Below are positions 45,067-54,492 of a DNA stretch of 64,000 nucleotides, piece by piece. A program made the translations under genes and the position numbers. Origin of the DNA: Haloterrigena sp. H1 (lineage in GTDB: Archaea; Halobacteriota; Halobacteria; Halobacteriales; Natrialbaceae); contig NZ_SMZK01000001.1 in assembly GCF_005938085.1 (NCBI RefSeq), positions 1,240,001 through 1,304,000 on the forward strand. The letters run 5' to 3'. Positions within the stretch are counted from its first letter, which is position 1. Each line of letters opens with the position of its first letter. The notes beneath the pieces were generated by a model. That model was not told where the DNA came from. It saw only the letters and a program-made list of their open reading frames with translations, and ran no database searches.

Positions 45067-45942
45067 GTGAAATGGCGGTGTACGTGGTGTGGCAAACCAC
45101 ACGCGGAGAACGACCCTCCCTGTGACAACTGTGGGCACAATACCTTCGAGAAGGCGGTCGTCCGGGCCGACGAGAACCCCGATCGCCACCGCAACGCGGC
45201 TGGCAGCGGTGCGCCTGACGGCGACCCGACGCCAGCCGGTACCGTCGACACCGGCCCCGACTACGTCTGGGCCTGCACGAACTGCGGCCGCGAACACGTC
45301 CGGAACACCCCGCCGTGTTCTCGCTGTGGCAACCCCGACCTCGAGAAGATCGAGCAGACCTACGAGGGGCTCGAGCGCGATCTGACGACGCCGAGCTGGC
45401 TCGCGGTCGCCAAACCCTACCTCCCAGTACTCGCCGTGATCGGGCTCGTCATCGCGCTGTTCGTGACAGGGATCGTGCCGCCGTCGGTGCTGCCGGGGGT
45501 CGGACAACCATCGCCGCCGGACGCACCTGGGGAGGGAGCCGAGGCCGCGGGCATCGATCTCGAGGCGACCGAACGGGCGGTCCACGATCGACTCGAGGCC
45601 GATCGCAACGAGACCGCCTCACGAACATACGACGACGGGCTCGCGGACTATGCCGAATACATGAATCGTGCGTTCGTGGCGATCGAGTACGAGGAGTCGA
45701 GACCCGAGCCGGTCGAAGCGAGTGAGTTCGGCGCCGACTGCCAGGGCGAGCCCTACGCCGGCCGGCTCCCGGGGACGCTGTCGATTGCCGACTACGACGA
45801 CGAGGAAGCACTCGCCGACGACGTGGCCGCGGCTCTCCGTGAGGAGACCGCCGACGGCACCTACGATCGCGAAGGACTCGATCTCCACGTCGTCGACGGC
45901 TCCGTCTATGTCTTCTACGCGGCGTGTAGCAGTTCGGACTGA
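45067..45942 (+). CDS. Double zinc-ribbon membrane protein with an extracytoplasmic CAP-like region
   Basis: A 291-residue protein beginning at a GTG. Residues 1-30 have CTWC and CDNC pairs, and residues 65-95 have CTNC and CSRC pairs, so two zinc ribbons. One membrane helix follows at about 110-135 (YLPVLAVIGLVIALFVTGIVPP). The outside part (about 165-291), with AVHDRLEADRNETASRTYDDGLADYAEYM, resembles a CAP/SCP-type domain, a weak match by eye. A cytosolic zinc module joined to an outside domain suggests signalling or assembly, which is inference. Confidence 0.8.
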   Translation: MKWRCTWCGKPHAENDPPCDNCGHNTFEKAVVRADENPDRHRNAAGSGAPDGDPTPAGTVDTGPDYVWACTNCGREHVRNTPPCSRCGNPDLEKIEQTYEGLERDLTTPSWLAVAKPYLPVLAVIGLVIALFVTGIVPPSVLPGVGQPSPPDAPGEGAEAAGIDLEATERAVHDRLEADRNETASRTYDDGLADYAEYMNRAFVAIEYEESRPEPVEASEFGADCQGEPYAGRLPGTLSIADYDDEEALADDVAAALREETADGTYDREGLDLHVVDGSVYVFYAACSSSD

Positions 45943-46027
45943 GCGAGCGATCGGCGGCCGGACGCTCGTCCGAATCACGGCACCGAAAGAGAAAGATCAG
46001 GTCGAACCCGAGCCGAGACGACAGTGC

Positions 46028-46312
46028 TTACGCGGCCGCTTCGAACGCGTCGCGGAACGACGTCGCCTTCTCGCGGACGGTCACGGCTCCGTCCTCGAGA
46101 CACTCGAGCGGATCCGCGCCGCCCTCGGTCTTGATCGTCAGGATGGGCTCGGTTTGGCCGCCCGACTGTTCGGGATTGACGTCGTAGGTCGCTGCGCTCA
46201 CGTCGTCGTGCTCGAGCAGCGCGCCCTTGAGCACGTTCATGAACGTGTGGTCCTCGCCGGCGATTTCGATCGAGAGTTCGTCCTCGGTGCTCTCGGTGAC
46301 CCGCAGTTCCAT
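46028..46312 (-). CDS. rpoL: DNA-directed RNA polymerase subunit L (Rpo11)
   Basis: A 94-residue protein with the Rpb11/AC19 fold: [38 protein letters not shown], then [22 protein letters not shown]. It pairs with subunit D to nucleate archaeal RNA polymerase assembly. The start at MELRVTES is the family's normal N-terminus. It is divergent from a rhomboid protease. Confidence 0.96.
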   Translation of the reverse strand: MELRVTESTEDELSIEIAGEDHTFMNVLKGALLEHDDVSAATYDVNPEQSGGQTEPILTIKTEGGADPLECLEDGAVTVREKATSFRDAFEAAA

Positions 46313-46478
46313 GTCAGTCAGTGCGGCCGTCGGCCGCTTGTACCTTTCGAAGCCAGCCCTCGGCACGGGCCATGTCGTGGTCGGTGTCCAGCTCCGTGAC
46401 AGCGAGGTCGATCGATCCGGGACCGAACGATCTTCGCTGAAGGCAAACCACTATACGACGCCGTTCGAACCACGGCAT

Positions 46479-48314
46479 ATGCGCACCCTCGCGGCCCTGC
46501 TTGCGGTCGTCGTCGCCGCGTCGCTGATCGGGTCGATCGCGGTCGTCAGGTGGGTTCACCGACCAGTGCGACGCTGGCGCGACGTGGCTCGAGCGCGGCT
46601 CGTCTACGGGGTCCCGTGGGGCTCGCTGGTCGTGATCGCGTTCGTCCTCGCTGTCTACCTGTTCGTCCAGAGCGGGCTTGCGGACTTCGACGATCCCGTG
46701 ACGATTCCCTTCCGCACGTGGTCGTATTTCTACCCGCTCGGGATGGCGACGGCGTCGTTTTCCCACGCGGGTCCCGGCCACCTCATCGGGAACCTCGCTG
46801 GAACCGCCGTCGTCGCGCCGATCGCCGAGTACGCCTGGGGCCACTATCCGGACGAGCGCGATCCGGTGCGAACCGACTCGTGGGCCGCCGATCCGCGCGT
46901 TCGGGCAGTCGTCGTCTTCCCGCTTGTCGTCATCGGCATCGGACTCGCGATGAGCCTGTTCGCGCTCGGTCCCGTGATCGGCTTTTCCGGTGTCGTCTTC
47001 GCACTCGCAGGCTTTGCGCTCGTCCAGTATCCGATCGTGACGATCGTTGCCACACTCGGCGTCCAGGGCGTCGTCTTACGGCTCTACTACGCGCTCCAGG
47101 AGCCGATCCGCGTCTACACTGCCGAACCGAGCCCACCGTCGGCACCGTCGTGGGCCAGCATCGCCATTCAGGGCCACGCGATCGGGCTTTTCGTCGGTTT
47201 CGTCCTGGGAATCGCCCTCCTCAGACGCCGCCACAGCCGTCCTGATCCGCTACGGCTCTGGCTCGCCGTGCTCCTCTTTGGCTTCTCGAAGGGACTGTGG
47301 GCGATCTACTGGTTCGGTGGCGAGAATACGTTCGTGCTCTATCAGGGGCCCGGTGTCGCCGTCGTCGCGATACTCGCGCTCGTGGTCACGCTCTCGATGA
47401 CCGCCTCCGACACACCCCTTCTTTCGCCGCGACTCCGAGAGGTGCTCGCACAGCCGGCAGACGAGACCATACGGTCGGCCGATACAGAGCCGTCGTCGGT
47501 TGCCCGGCCGCTCGAGCTCGCCGGGAGTGCCCGAGATCACGTCGTCGCGGCCCATCTCGAGCGCGTGCGCGAACTCGCCAGCGAAACCGGCCGCGATCGT
47601 GACTCGAATATCCTGTCGAAACTCACTCGCAGGCGAGCCGCGCTCCTGGCGGTCGTCGGCGTGCTTGCGATCCTCGGCGGCATCGCCGTCCCTGCGAATT
47701 TCCTCATCGTCGACGACGCGACGGCGTCGTCGGATTCGGCCCTCGAGATCCGGGACTACACGATCGAGTACGTCGAGGGCGTCCCGAACGAATACGTCTC
47801 CGGGCTCGGCATCGACGCCATCGAGAGTGACGAGGGCCTCGAGTCGAGCGGGGTGATCGTCGCCAGCGAGCGACGTGAGATCTGGCTCGAGGTGATCAGC
47901 ACCCAGCGCATCGCCTTTACGGGCGAGGAAACGGTCACTATCGGTGGCCCCGGGTGGCGCGAGGATGTCCACATCGAGCGCAGCGGCTGGAAACCGGTGG
48001 GTAACGACACCGTCTATCAGGTCTGGCTCTGGGAGGACGGAAACGATCGCCAGCTCGCGTACGAATCCAACGACTCACGGGCCGACGCACGGATCGCCGG
48101 CCGAAACGTGACTGTCGGCACCGATGAGGGGACGTTCGTCCTTGCGGTCAACGCAAGCGAAGATACCGTCACCGCGACGACGCCGATCCCGGCCGAAAAC
48201 GGGACGACGACGGCTGGCAGCCTCACCTTCGAGCGCGACGAGGAGACGATCTACGCGGCCGCCGACGGGACGCGGGTTGCGATCGCGAGCAAAGAAACGT
48301 ACAACGGCTCCTGA
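46479..48314 (+). CDS. Rhomboid-family intramembrane serine protease with a large C-terminal extension
   Basis: A 611-residue protein. It has the HxxxN motif at 101-105 (HLIGN), the catalytic Ser170 in GFSGVVFAL and His233 in QGHAIGLFVGF, which makes a complete rhomboid dyad. After about residue 330 comes a cytosolic linker, another helix at about 393-412 and an outside domain of about 200 residues rich in Thr/Glu, including repeated EETVTIGGPGW-like strands. The extension is not found in minimal rhomboids and may select substrates. The longer open frame upstream of 46479 is not coding-like. Confidence 0.92.
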   Translation: MRTLAALLAVVVAASLIGSIAVVRWVHRPVRRWRDVARARLVYGVPWGSLVVIAFVLAVYLFVQSGLADFDDPVTIPFRTWSYFYPLGMATASFSHAGPGHLIGNLAGTAVVAPIAEYAWGHYPDERDPVRTDSWAADPRVRAVVVFPLVVIGIGLAMSLFALGPVIGFSGVVFALAGFALVQYPIVTIVATLGVQGVVLRLYYALQEPIRVYTAEPSPPSAPSWASIAIQGHAIGLFVGFVLGIALLRRRHSRPDPLRLWLAVLLFGFSKGLWAIYWFGGENTFVLYQGPGVAVVAILALVVTLSMTASDTPLLSPRLREVLAQPADETIRSADTEPSSVARPLELAGSARDHVVAAHLERVRELASETGRDRDSNILSKLTRRRAALLAVVGVLAILGGIAVPANFLIVDDATASSDSALEIRDYTIEYVEGVPNEYVSGLGIDAIESDEGLESSGVIVASERREIWLEVISTQRIAFTGEETVTIGGPGWREDVHIERSGWKPVGNDTVYQVWLWEDGNDRQLAYESNDSRADARIAGRNVTVGTDEGTFVLAVNASEDTVTATTPIPAENGTTTAGSLTFERDEETIYAAADGTRVAIASKETYNGS

Positions 48315-48344
48315 GACCGCTACTGCGTGCTGATGTCCGACTCG

Positions 48345-48989
48345 TTATACTCGAGTTGGCCATTCGATACGGAAGACCTCCGCCTCGAGCGTCGCTTCTG
48401 TTTCGGTATGGAAGTCGAACTGCTTGGGAAGCGGAAACTCAGCCCGGAACGCGTGGGTTACATCCCCGCCCTCGTCGGCGGCGAACGACTCGACGAACTC
48501 CTGGCTGCCCTCGTTGTGGATCGTATAGGAGACCGCCCCGATCTCGCGTGCCGTCTCGAGGAAGTCACGATCCGCGTGTCGGTTCCCACGCTGTGCGCCG
48601 AAGGGGGGGTTCGAGAGTACAGTCGCGTCGGTACACGAAAAGGGATGCCGGGTGACGTCGCCGCCGAGCCAGTCGATAGCGCGGCCGCGGTCGTCATCAT
48701 CCACGACTGCCTGTTCGTTCCGTTGGGCAACCGCGAGCGCGTCGGCGTCGACGTCGACCGCTGCAACGCGGTCACCACCGGCCAGCGCAGCCGCGATCGC
48801 GAGCATCCCGGTTCCAGTTCCGAGATCGACGACCTGTCCCTCGAGATCGCCCTGCAATCCTGCCAGATGGCAGAGGTGCGCGGCCAGTTCCGGCGGGGTA
48901 AGATACTGCTCGAGGTGTGGCGACGGCTCCGAAAAGTCCTCGATAGACTCGAGTCGACGGGCAAGCGTGCGCCGAGAGAGACTGGACAT
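48345..48989 (-). CDS. METTL5-family SAM-dependent methyltransferase
   Basis: A 214-residue Rossmann methyltransferase. It has an N-terminal LEQYLTPPELAAHLCHLA, the SAM motif VVDLGTGTGMLAIAAAL and the catalytic SNPPFGAQ motif, typical for N6-adenine methylation by METTL5-like enzymes. By family it should modify rRNA. Start at MSSLSR (48989). It is divergent from a zinc-ribbon gene. Confidence 0.9.
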   Translation of the reverse strand: MSSLSRRTLARRLESIEDFSEPSPHLEQYLTPPELAAHLCHLAGLQGDLEGQVVDLGTGTGMLAIAAALAGGDRVAAVDVDADALAVAQRNEQAVVDDDDRGRAIDWLGGDVTRHPFSCTDATVLSNPPFGAQRGNRHADRDFLETAREIGAVSYTIHNEGSQEFVESFAADEGGDVTHAFRAEFPLPKQFDFHTETEATLEAEVFRIEWPTRV

Positions 48990-49121
48990 GAGCAGGTGTC
49001 GGTGCTCGAGCGTAATGGATCTCCCGAGGTCACGGGCGTGTCGCTGGTCGTGTGAGGAGAGACGCTTCCGTTTCACGACACGTTCGAATAGAGTTAAGGA
49101 CATCCCGTGGAAGTTACAGGT

Positions 49122-49304
49122 ATGGAGGAGTGTCCACGGTGTGGGGGTGCGATCGAAGAACTCTCGCTCGGCGAGGTATCGACGGTCATGTGTTCCCGCT
49201 GTGGGTTCGCCGACATTCCCGTCGAACACCAGCCGACCGGCGAGGAGATCGAATCCTGGCGGGACGCGCTCAACCGGTTTTACGACGAATCGACCGACCG
49301 CTGA
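49122..49304 (+). CDS. Small zinc-ribbon protein
   Basis: A 60-residue protein with CPRCGG at 4-9 and CSRCG at 24-28 and a helical C-terminus (GEEIESWRDALNRFYDE). This is the TFIIB/TFZR-like ribbon geometry, so it may be a transcription or regulatory accessory protein. The function is unknown. A TATA-like TAGAGTTAAG is about 30 nt before the ATG. Confidence 0.8.
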   Translation: MEECPRCGGAIEELSLGEVSTVMCSRCGFADIPVEHQPTGEEIESWRDALNRFYDESTDR

Positions 49305-49377
49305 TGGCCACTCCGTTCGTTCGCTGCGCTGACTGACCGCGATAAACGCGAAAAAGAAACCCCACTGCGTCGACGGC

Positions 49378-50409
49378 TTACTCGTTTGCAGGCGCTGCTT
49401 CCGCCTCGTCCGCTTCCTCCTCGTGGTCGACGTCCTCGTCCGAGCGAGCCGCAACGAGCCCACCGCGAGCGACGCTGTACAGCGGTTCGTTCGCGTGCGA
49501 AACGCCGCTGATCGAGAACGGAATGTTCGCCTCCTCTAAGTGGTCGCGGAACAGGGCCTCGAAGCCGTCGGGGCTCGAGGTCCCGCCGGTGACGACGACA
49601 GGGATGTCGAGCCCTTCTTCGATGTCTTCCTCGTCGACTTCCTGCACGATGTTGTCGATGACGTACTCGAGGAGGTTCTCGTAGTAGATCGACAGCGCAC
49701 CCTCGACGCCGCCGACGTCGGTCGTGAAGTCGAGGTCGAAGCCGTCTTCCTTGATCGAGGTGACCTTGTCGACGGGCGTGCCAGTCGCGCGGGCGGCCTG
49801 CTCGTCGACCCAGTCGCCACCACGGGCGACGGAGAACTTCATGACGGGGACGGCGTAATAGGCCAGACAGACGTTCGTCATTCCGGCACCGAACGAGATG
49901 CCGAGGCCGGTGAAGTTGTTGTCCGCGAGTTCGGAGTAGATGACGGACATCCCTTCGTTGATCGGCTCGGCGTCGTAGCCCATGTCATCGAGGAAGGACT
50001 CGATCGTCTTCTGGTGATACAGCGTCGACAGGTCCGAGTCGATCGGGTCCGCTGGCGTCGAGAAATAGAGCTTCTCGTCCGGATAGGCAGGCTCGCCGAT
50101 GACCTGTTCGATGATGAGCTTCATCATCGGGATCGCGCTCTGTTCGTCGTTCGAGAGGATCCCGTGTTTCATTGGCCGACGGGTCTCCTTGTTGAAGATG
50201 TTCGCGAAGTTCAAGGCGTCGTCGCCGACGACGTAGACCTTGTCGTCTTTGCGAATATGAAGGACTTCGCTTCGCGAGAGCATCTGCTCGGCCATATCCG
50301 AGTACTCGATCTCGACGAATGAGTTACGCTGTTGCACGAATACCGTGTCGGTTCCATCCTGCTGTGCAGACAGGATGTTCATCGTCCCGACGTCTAGGCC
50401 TTTGGCCAT
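49378..50409 (-). CDS. Salactin-like actin homolog
   Basis: A 343-residue actin-fold ATPase: phosphate-1 loop DVGTMN (6-11), phosphate-2 loop [10 protein letters not shown] (171-180), and adenosine-binding [13 protein letters not shown] (271-283). The N-terminus [19 protein letters not shown] is, from memory, that of the haloarchaeal salactin group, which forms dynamically unstable filaments. MreB-like and ParM-like relatives are the alternatives. The C-terminal 20 residues are an acidic tail. A TATA-like box 26 nt before the ATG indicates a leaderless mRNA. Confidence 0.85.
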   Translation of the reverse strand: MAKGLDVGTMNILSAQQDGTDTVFVQQRNSFVEIEYSDMAEQMLSRSEVLHIRKDDKVYVVGDDALNFANIFNKETRRPMKHGILSNDEQSAIPMMKLIIEQVIGEPAYPDEKLYFSTPADPIDSDLSTLYHQKTIESFLDDMGYDAEPINEGMSVIYSELADNNFTGLGISFGAGMTNVCLAYYAVPVMKFSVARGGDWVDEQAARATGTPVDKVTSIKEDGFDLDFTTDVGGVEGALSIYYENLLEYVIDNIVQEVDEEDIEEGLDIPVVVTGGTSSPDGFEALFRDHLEEANIPFSISGVSHANEPLYSVARGGLVAARSDEDVDHEEEADEAEAAPANE

Positions 50410-50430
50410 GTGTGGGGAAGGAAACCGACG

Positions 50431-50441
50431 GATTATAAATC
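50431..50441 (-). promoter_or_regulatory. TATA-like box of the salactin-like gene
   Basis: ATTTATAATC on the minus strand, centred about 26 nt before the ATG at 50409. It shows the gene has its own promoter despite lying 96 bp behind the next gene upstream. Confidence 0.6.
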
Positions 50442-50505
50442 TATGTACGCCACTTACAGATCTGATACTATGAAAGACGCTGCTATTTCTTTCCGGACCG
50501 TCGCT

Positions 50506-51423
50506 TTAATTTCGCTTCACTAGTTGCCGGATCCGATCGAGCAGTTTCGAGAACGGAAATGTCACCGTCTCGATAGTACTGCTGTCGTCAGCCGTCGCTA
50601 GTTCTTCGGCCCGCTGTTGTTCGCGGAGTTCTTTGAGTTTCGCCGTCTGATCGTCGACCGTCGAACTCGAGGTGGTCTGCTTCGTCTCACCGCCTTTGAG
50701 GCCTTTGAGGCCGGCAACCTGTGCGTCGACACCCGACGAACGGGTCGTCGTGGTCCCGACGTTGGTATCGACGTTGACGTCGTCGAAATCGTCCTCGGAG
50801 AAACTCAGTCGCTTGTGCTCGGTCTTCTCGACGCCGCCCCACGAGAGTTCGACGCCGTCCATCGCGTCGTCGATGTCCTGTTGGACCTCCGCGTCGGTCA
50901 CGTCAGGATCGTCGTCCTCGTCGTCGACTGCCACCACGTCGGCCTGCTGTGCCATATCGAGATAGTGGGCGATCAGTGCCGCACCCGTCGAGGCGGTGAT
51001 GCCAGCGAGCCCGACGGCGTACGCCGCGACCACCTGAACGGTGTAGTCGTTTCCGTAGCCGTTCCAGTGCCGTGGATAGATGAAGAGGAAGCCAGCGACC
51101 GCAGCGAGGGTGATCGCTGCGCCACCGATCGACGTGTACAGCACCCGTCGCTCCGACGGGAGGAGCGTGGTGATCCCGAGCATCACGACGGGAAGAGACA
51201 CCATCGCGAGTGCGTATGCAGGACCGACCCACGCGAAGTAGCTGGCGGACCGGGCTTCGTGCGTGTTGCCCCAGAGAAAGAGCACCAGTGCGACGACTGC
51301 CAAACCGATACCGCCCAGGAACAGACCGAAGCCGACGTAGATGTCGGTTCGGTCCTCCGGTTCACCGATGTATCGACGATAGAGGTCGAAGAGATACCCG
51401 TCAGGGGCCTGTTCCGCTACCAT
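50506..51423 (-). CDS. Four-helix membrane protein with a long cytosolic tail (possible cell-division factor)
   Basis: A 305-residue protein. Four membrane helices span about residues 25-150 (FGLFLGGIGLAVVALVLFLW, GPAYALAMVSLPVVMLGI). An acidic tail follows with DDPDVTDAEVQQDIDDAMDGVELSW and a Thr/Ser-rich linker, then a coiled-coil (TAKLKELREQQRAEELA) and a basic C-terminal amphipathic end (FPFSKLLDRIRQLVKRN). This layout recalls the archaeal FtsZ-anchoring CdpA family, from memory and unverified. It lies just upstream of the salactin-like gene on the same strand. Confidence 0.7.
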   Translation of the reverse strand: MVAEQAPDGYLFDLYRRYIGEPEDRTDIYVGFGLFLGGIGLAVVALVLFLWGNTHEARSASYFAWVGPAYALAMVSLPVVMLGITTLLPSERRVLYTSIGGAAITLAAVAGFLFIYPRHWNGYGNDYTVQVVAAYAVGLAGITASTGAALIAHYLDMAQQADVVAVDDEDDDPDVTDAEVQQDIDDAMDGVELSWGGVEKTEHKRLSFSEDDFDDVNVDTNVGTTTTRSSGVDAQVAGLKGLKGGETKQTTSSSTVDDQTAKLKELREQQRAEELATADDSSTIETVTFPFSKLLDRIRQLVKRN

Positions 51424-51673
51424 TGACCACCCGTTTACACTCCAGTACTATGACTGTTGGGACGGAAAACGAACCGGACGATCGACTGTATATTTCTGCG
51501 ACCGAGCACGCATGAGTCATGTAACTCGCTGCTGGTGGCGTCGGCAGCTCAGAGAATTCGAACCGCTAATCGCGGGTGGACAGCCGATTCAACCGCGACC
51601 GGTGATCCGTGTCAGAGAACACTATTCCATAGTTTGATATCAACCGATCCACGAGCTACTACTATCTCAAATT

Positions 51674-52264
51674 ATGGTTGGTGATACGAATACCGTTCTC
51701 GTTGCGGACGACGATCCCGTCATCGTCGACCGACTACGGTCGTGGCTCACCGAGGACTATCGGGTCACAACGACGACCGATGGCGACGAGACGCTCGCGC
51801 TTCTCGAGGACGCCGACGCAGTGCTGGTCGACCGCGACCTCCGGACGGAGTCGGGGTCGATCGTCGCAGCCGAACTCGAACGCCACGCGATGACACAGAC
51901 GGTCGCGGTGCTCCGTGACAACCAATACGGCTCGGACTATCTGCCCACTGCCGGCGAGTCACTCGTCAAACCAGTCGACAAGAACGAGTTGCTCGAGACA
52001 GTCGACAGGCTGGTCCGTCGTGGCCGCTACGACGAACTGATCTCCGAATGTGCGACGCTGGCGACCAAACGTGGTGCACTCGAAACTGGTGCCGATGCCA
52101 CAGCGGACGCAGAACACGAACCAGTCCAACGACAGCTCGACGACGTGTTTTCGGAACTTGACGAACTGGTGGACTCGTTCGACGGCGACGACTTCCGGGC
52201 CGCGTTCGCGACGTGTGAGTTCTCGACGGCCACGCAACCACCGCGGGCAAGCGAGCGATCCTGA
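51674..52264 (+). CDS. HalX-type response regulator
   Basis: A 196-residue protein. Residues 1-115 are a receiver domain with acidic pocket DDD (12-14), phosphoacceptor Asp53 in LVDRDL, and Lys99 in LVKP. The C-terminal part (RRGRYDELISECATLATKRGALE) matches the haloarchaeal HalX domain. The output of HalX is not established, and no sensor kinase is adjacent. A TATA-like TTTGATAT precedes the start. Confidence 0.9.
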   Translation: MVGDTNTVLVADDDPVIVDRLRSWLTEDYRVTTTTDGDETLALLEDADAVLVDRDLRTESGSIVAAELERHAMTQTVAVLRDNQYGSDYLPTAGESLVKPVDKNELLETVDRLVRRGRYDELISECATLATKRGALETGADATADAEHEPVQRQLDDVFSELDELVDSFDGDDFRAAFATCEFSTATQPPRASERS

Positions 52265-52298
52265 CACCGACGATATTCTCCGCTCTCGACAGCGTGCA

Positions 52299-52306
52299 GT
52301 ATATAC
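52299..52306 (+). promoter_or_regulatory. TATA-like box of dph2
   Basis: GTATATAC, centred about 26 nt before the ATG at 52330, implying a leaderless dph2 mRNA. Confidence 0.55.
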
Positions 52307-52329
52307 GTTCGTGGCCGCAAGGGCTGTCA

Positions 52330-53379
52330 ATGAGTCAGGAGTCGGAGTACAGCGAGGGCGACCTCCGAAACACCGGGATGAGTCTCAAACACGACCGTAA
52401 GTGGGACTACGAACTCGAGCAGATCGTCGAGGCGATCGAGGAACGAGACGCGAAGAAAGTCGGGCTACAGTTCCCCGAAGGACTGAAACGGCGCGGGCCA
52501 GCCGTCGCGGACGACCTGCGGGAACTGGCCGACGACGATGTGACGTTTATGCTCTCGGGCCAGCCCTGCTATGGGGCCTGTGACCTCGACACATATCTGA
52601 TGAAACGGACCGACGTGTTCGTTCACTTCGGCCACTCGCCGATGAAGGACACGGACAAGGTGATCTACGTCCCGCTGTTCTCGAACGTCGAGGTGACGCC
52701 GATCATGGAGGAAGCGCTCGAGACGCTCGAACCGCCCGAGGAGACCGAAGGTGTCGGCCTCGTCACGACGGCCCAGCACATGAACCGCTACGAGGAGATG
52801 ACGGAGTTCCTTGAGGAACGAGGCTACGAGGTCCACAGCCGTCGCGGCGACGACCGGCTGACCCACGAGGGACAGGTACTCGGCTGTAACTACGCGAGTG
52901 CGGACGTACCCGCCGATCAAGTGCTCTACGTCGGCGGTGGGAAATTCCACCCGCTCGGGCTAGCAATGGAACATCCCGACAAACACGTCGTCATTGCCGA
53001 CCCGGTCAATAACGTCGTCACCGTCGCGGATACGGAGAAGTTCATGAAACAGCGCTACGGCGCGATACATCGCGCGATGGACGCCGAGAAGTGGGGCGTC
53101 ATCTTCTGTACCAAGATCGGACAGGGGCGCTGGGAAATCGCTCAAGAAATCCTCGCGGACAACGACAACGCCTACCTCATCACGATGGACGAGGTGACGC
53201 CGGATCGGCTGCGCAACTTCGACATGGACGCCTTCGTCAACACCGGCTGTCCGCGGATCACGACCGACGACGGGCCGCAGTTCCACAAGCCGATGCTCAC
53301 CCCCGGCGAGTACCGGATCGCCGTCGGCGACGAGCCACTCGACAGTCTCTCGTTCGATACGTTCCACGGCACCTGGTAA
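52330..53379 (+). CDS. dph2: Diphthamide biosynthesis enzyme
   Basis: A 349-residue archaeal Dph2. The three cluster cysteines lie in GQPCYGACDLD, VLGCNYAS and NTGCPRITTDD, which bind a 4Fe-4S cluster for non-canonical radical SAM chemistry. It transfers the aminocarboxypropyl group of SAM to His of elongation factor 2. The C-terminal VTPDRLRNFDMDAFVNTGCPRI is family-typical. The start at MSQESE is leaderless. Confidence 0.96.
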   Translation: MSQESEYSEGDLRNTGMSLKHDRKWDYELEQIVEAIEERDAKKVGLQFPEGLKRRGPAVADDLRELADDDVTFMLSGQPCYGACDLDTYLMKRTDVFVHFGHSPMKDTDKVIYVPLFSNVEVTPIMEEALETLEPPEETEGVGLVTTAQHMNRYEEMTEFLEERGYEVHSRRGDDRLTHEGQVLGCNYASADVPADQVLYVGGGKFHPLGLAMEHPDKHVVIADPVNNVVTVADTEKFMKQRYGAIHRAMDAEKWGVIFCTKIGQGRWEIAQEILADNDNAYLITMDEVTPDRLRNFDMDAFVNTGCPRITTDDGPQFHKPMLTPGEYRIAVGDEPLDSLSFDTFHGTW

Positions 53380-53615
53380 CGCGCCCGGCCGTCGGCACTC
53401 GTTTGACGCTGTTACACCCCCAGTTCCTGTGATGGGTTTCGTCCGTGATGGGTTCGTAGAATGAGACATTCGCTGAACGCGACGAAATATAGTATTACCT
53501 TACCCACAGAATGAGTGTATATCGTCGAATAAAGTGTGGGGATCCTGTGCTATGGTGCAGATTCCAAAGCAGTTTGGGGGAGTTCTTTTGCCCGTTAGTC
53601 ACTGACCAGTAGTCG

Positions 53616-54377
53616 ATGAGTAACTCAGCCTCGAGCGGATCGACGGCCGCTGCCCGTGATGAGTTCTTCGACGTCCTCGCTGACGCCCGTCGACGAACCG
53701 TTCTCCGACTCGTCCACCAGCGGTCGCCCGACGGGATCGGGAAAGACGAGCTTGCGCGCCATCTCGCAGCAGTAACAATGGACAAACAGCCCACAGAGGT
53801 GACTGACGACGACTACCGGCAGGCGCTCACCGACCTCCATCATCGGCTGGTCCCAGCGCTGACCGATGGCGGCTTCCTCGAGAAATCCGACGACGAGACG
53901 ATCACGCTCGGCGCGCACCCAGCGTTCGACGACCCGCACCTCGAAGCGATCGTTTCGACCCGCCACGATGCCGACGACGCAACGCTCGATGCAGTGTTCC
54001 GCGCGCTTGCCGCCGACCGTCGGCGGACGATCCTGGCGATACTTGCCGACGCGGATGGCCCGTTCGAGACCGAAACACTGGCCCGTCGCGTCGTGGCTCG
54101 TAACACCGAGTCGACCGAACGCGGGATCGCTCGCGACCGTGTCGACGAGGTGCTGACCTCGTTCGTGCACGTGCACGGACCCATGCTGGCAGACGCCACG
54201 CTCGTCGACTACGACGCCGAGACGGGACGGGTCGTCGACACGGATCAGCCAGTTGTCGATCCCGAGTGGATCCAGTCCCGCGACGCGCCAGCGACAGTGA
54301 CCGTCGAACGACGTGTCGACGACGCCGCTCGATCGACACACCAGCTGATCTATCGCGCCCAGCCACGCTCTCCGTGA
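53616..54377 (+). CDS. Haloarchaeal regulator with two winged-helix domains
   Basis: A 253-residue protein built of two related halves: FFDVLADARRRTVLRLVHQR at residue 16 and VFRALAADRRRTILAILADA at about 128, each opening a winged-helix domain of the type haloarchaea use in many transcription factors (DUF7344-like). Each half ends with a helix and wing (LHHRLVPALTDGGFLEK, FVHVHGPMLADATLVDY). There is no ligand domain. Leaderless start with TCTTTTG about 27 nt upstream. Confidence 0.85.
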   Translation: MSNSASSGSTAAARDEFFDVLADARRRTVLRLVHQRSPDGIGKDELARHLAAVTMDKQPTEVTDDDYRQALTDLHHRLVPALTDGGFLEKSDDETITLGAHPAFDDPHLEAIVSTRHDADDATLDAVFRALAADRRRTILAILADADGPFETETLARRVVARNTESTERGIARDRVDEVLTSFVHVHGPMLADATLVDYDAETGRVVDTDQPVVDPEWIQSRDAPATVTVERRVDDAARSTHQLIYRAQPRSP

Positions 54378-54492
54378 CTCAACCGGGGCTGGGTGACGGC
54401 AAAGACAAACGTCGGTCAGATTCCAGTACCGAGCAACACGGGAGGTCGCGGAGACGACAACACTTACCCAATCGGTCCCCACAGCCTCGAGT

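Noticed and set aside
46314..46370. Tiny frame ending one base before the rpoL start
   Set aside because: The 19-codon ATG frame is not acidic and likely is 5' leader; no independent support.
51534..51600. tRNA-like TTCGAACC string
   Set aside because: Flanking bases do not pair as a T-stem on either strand.
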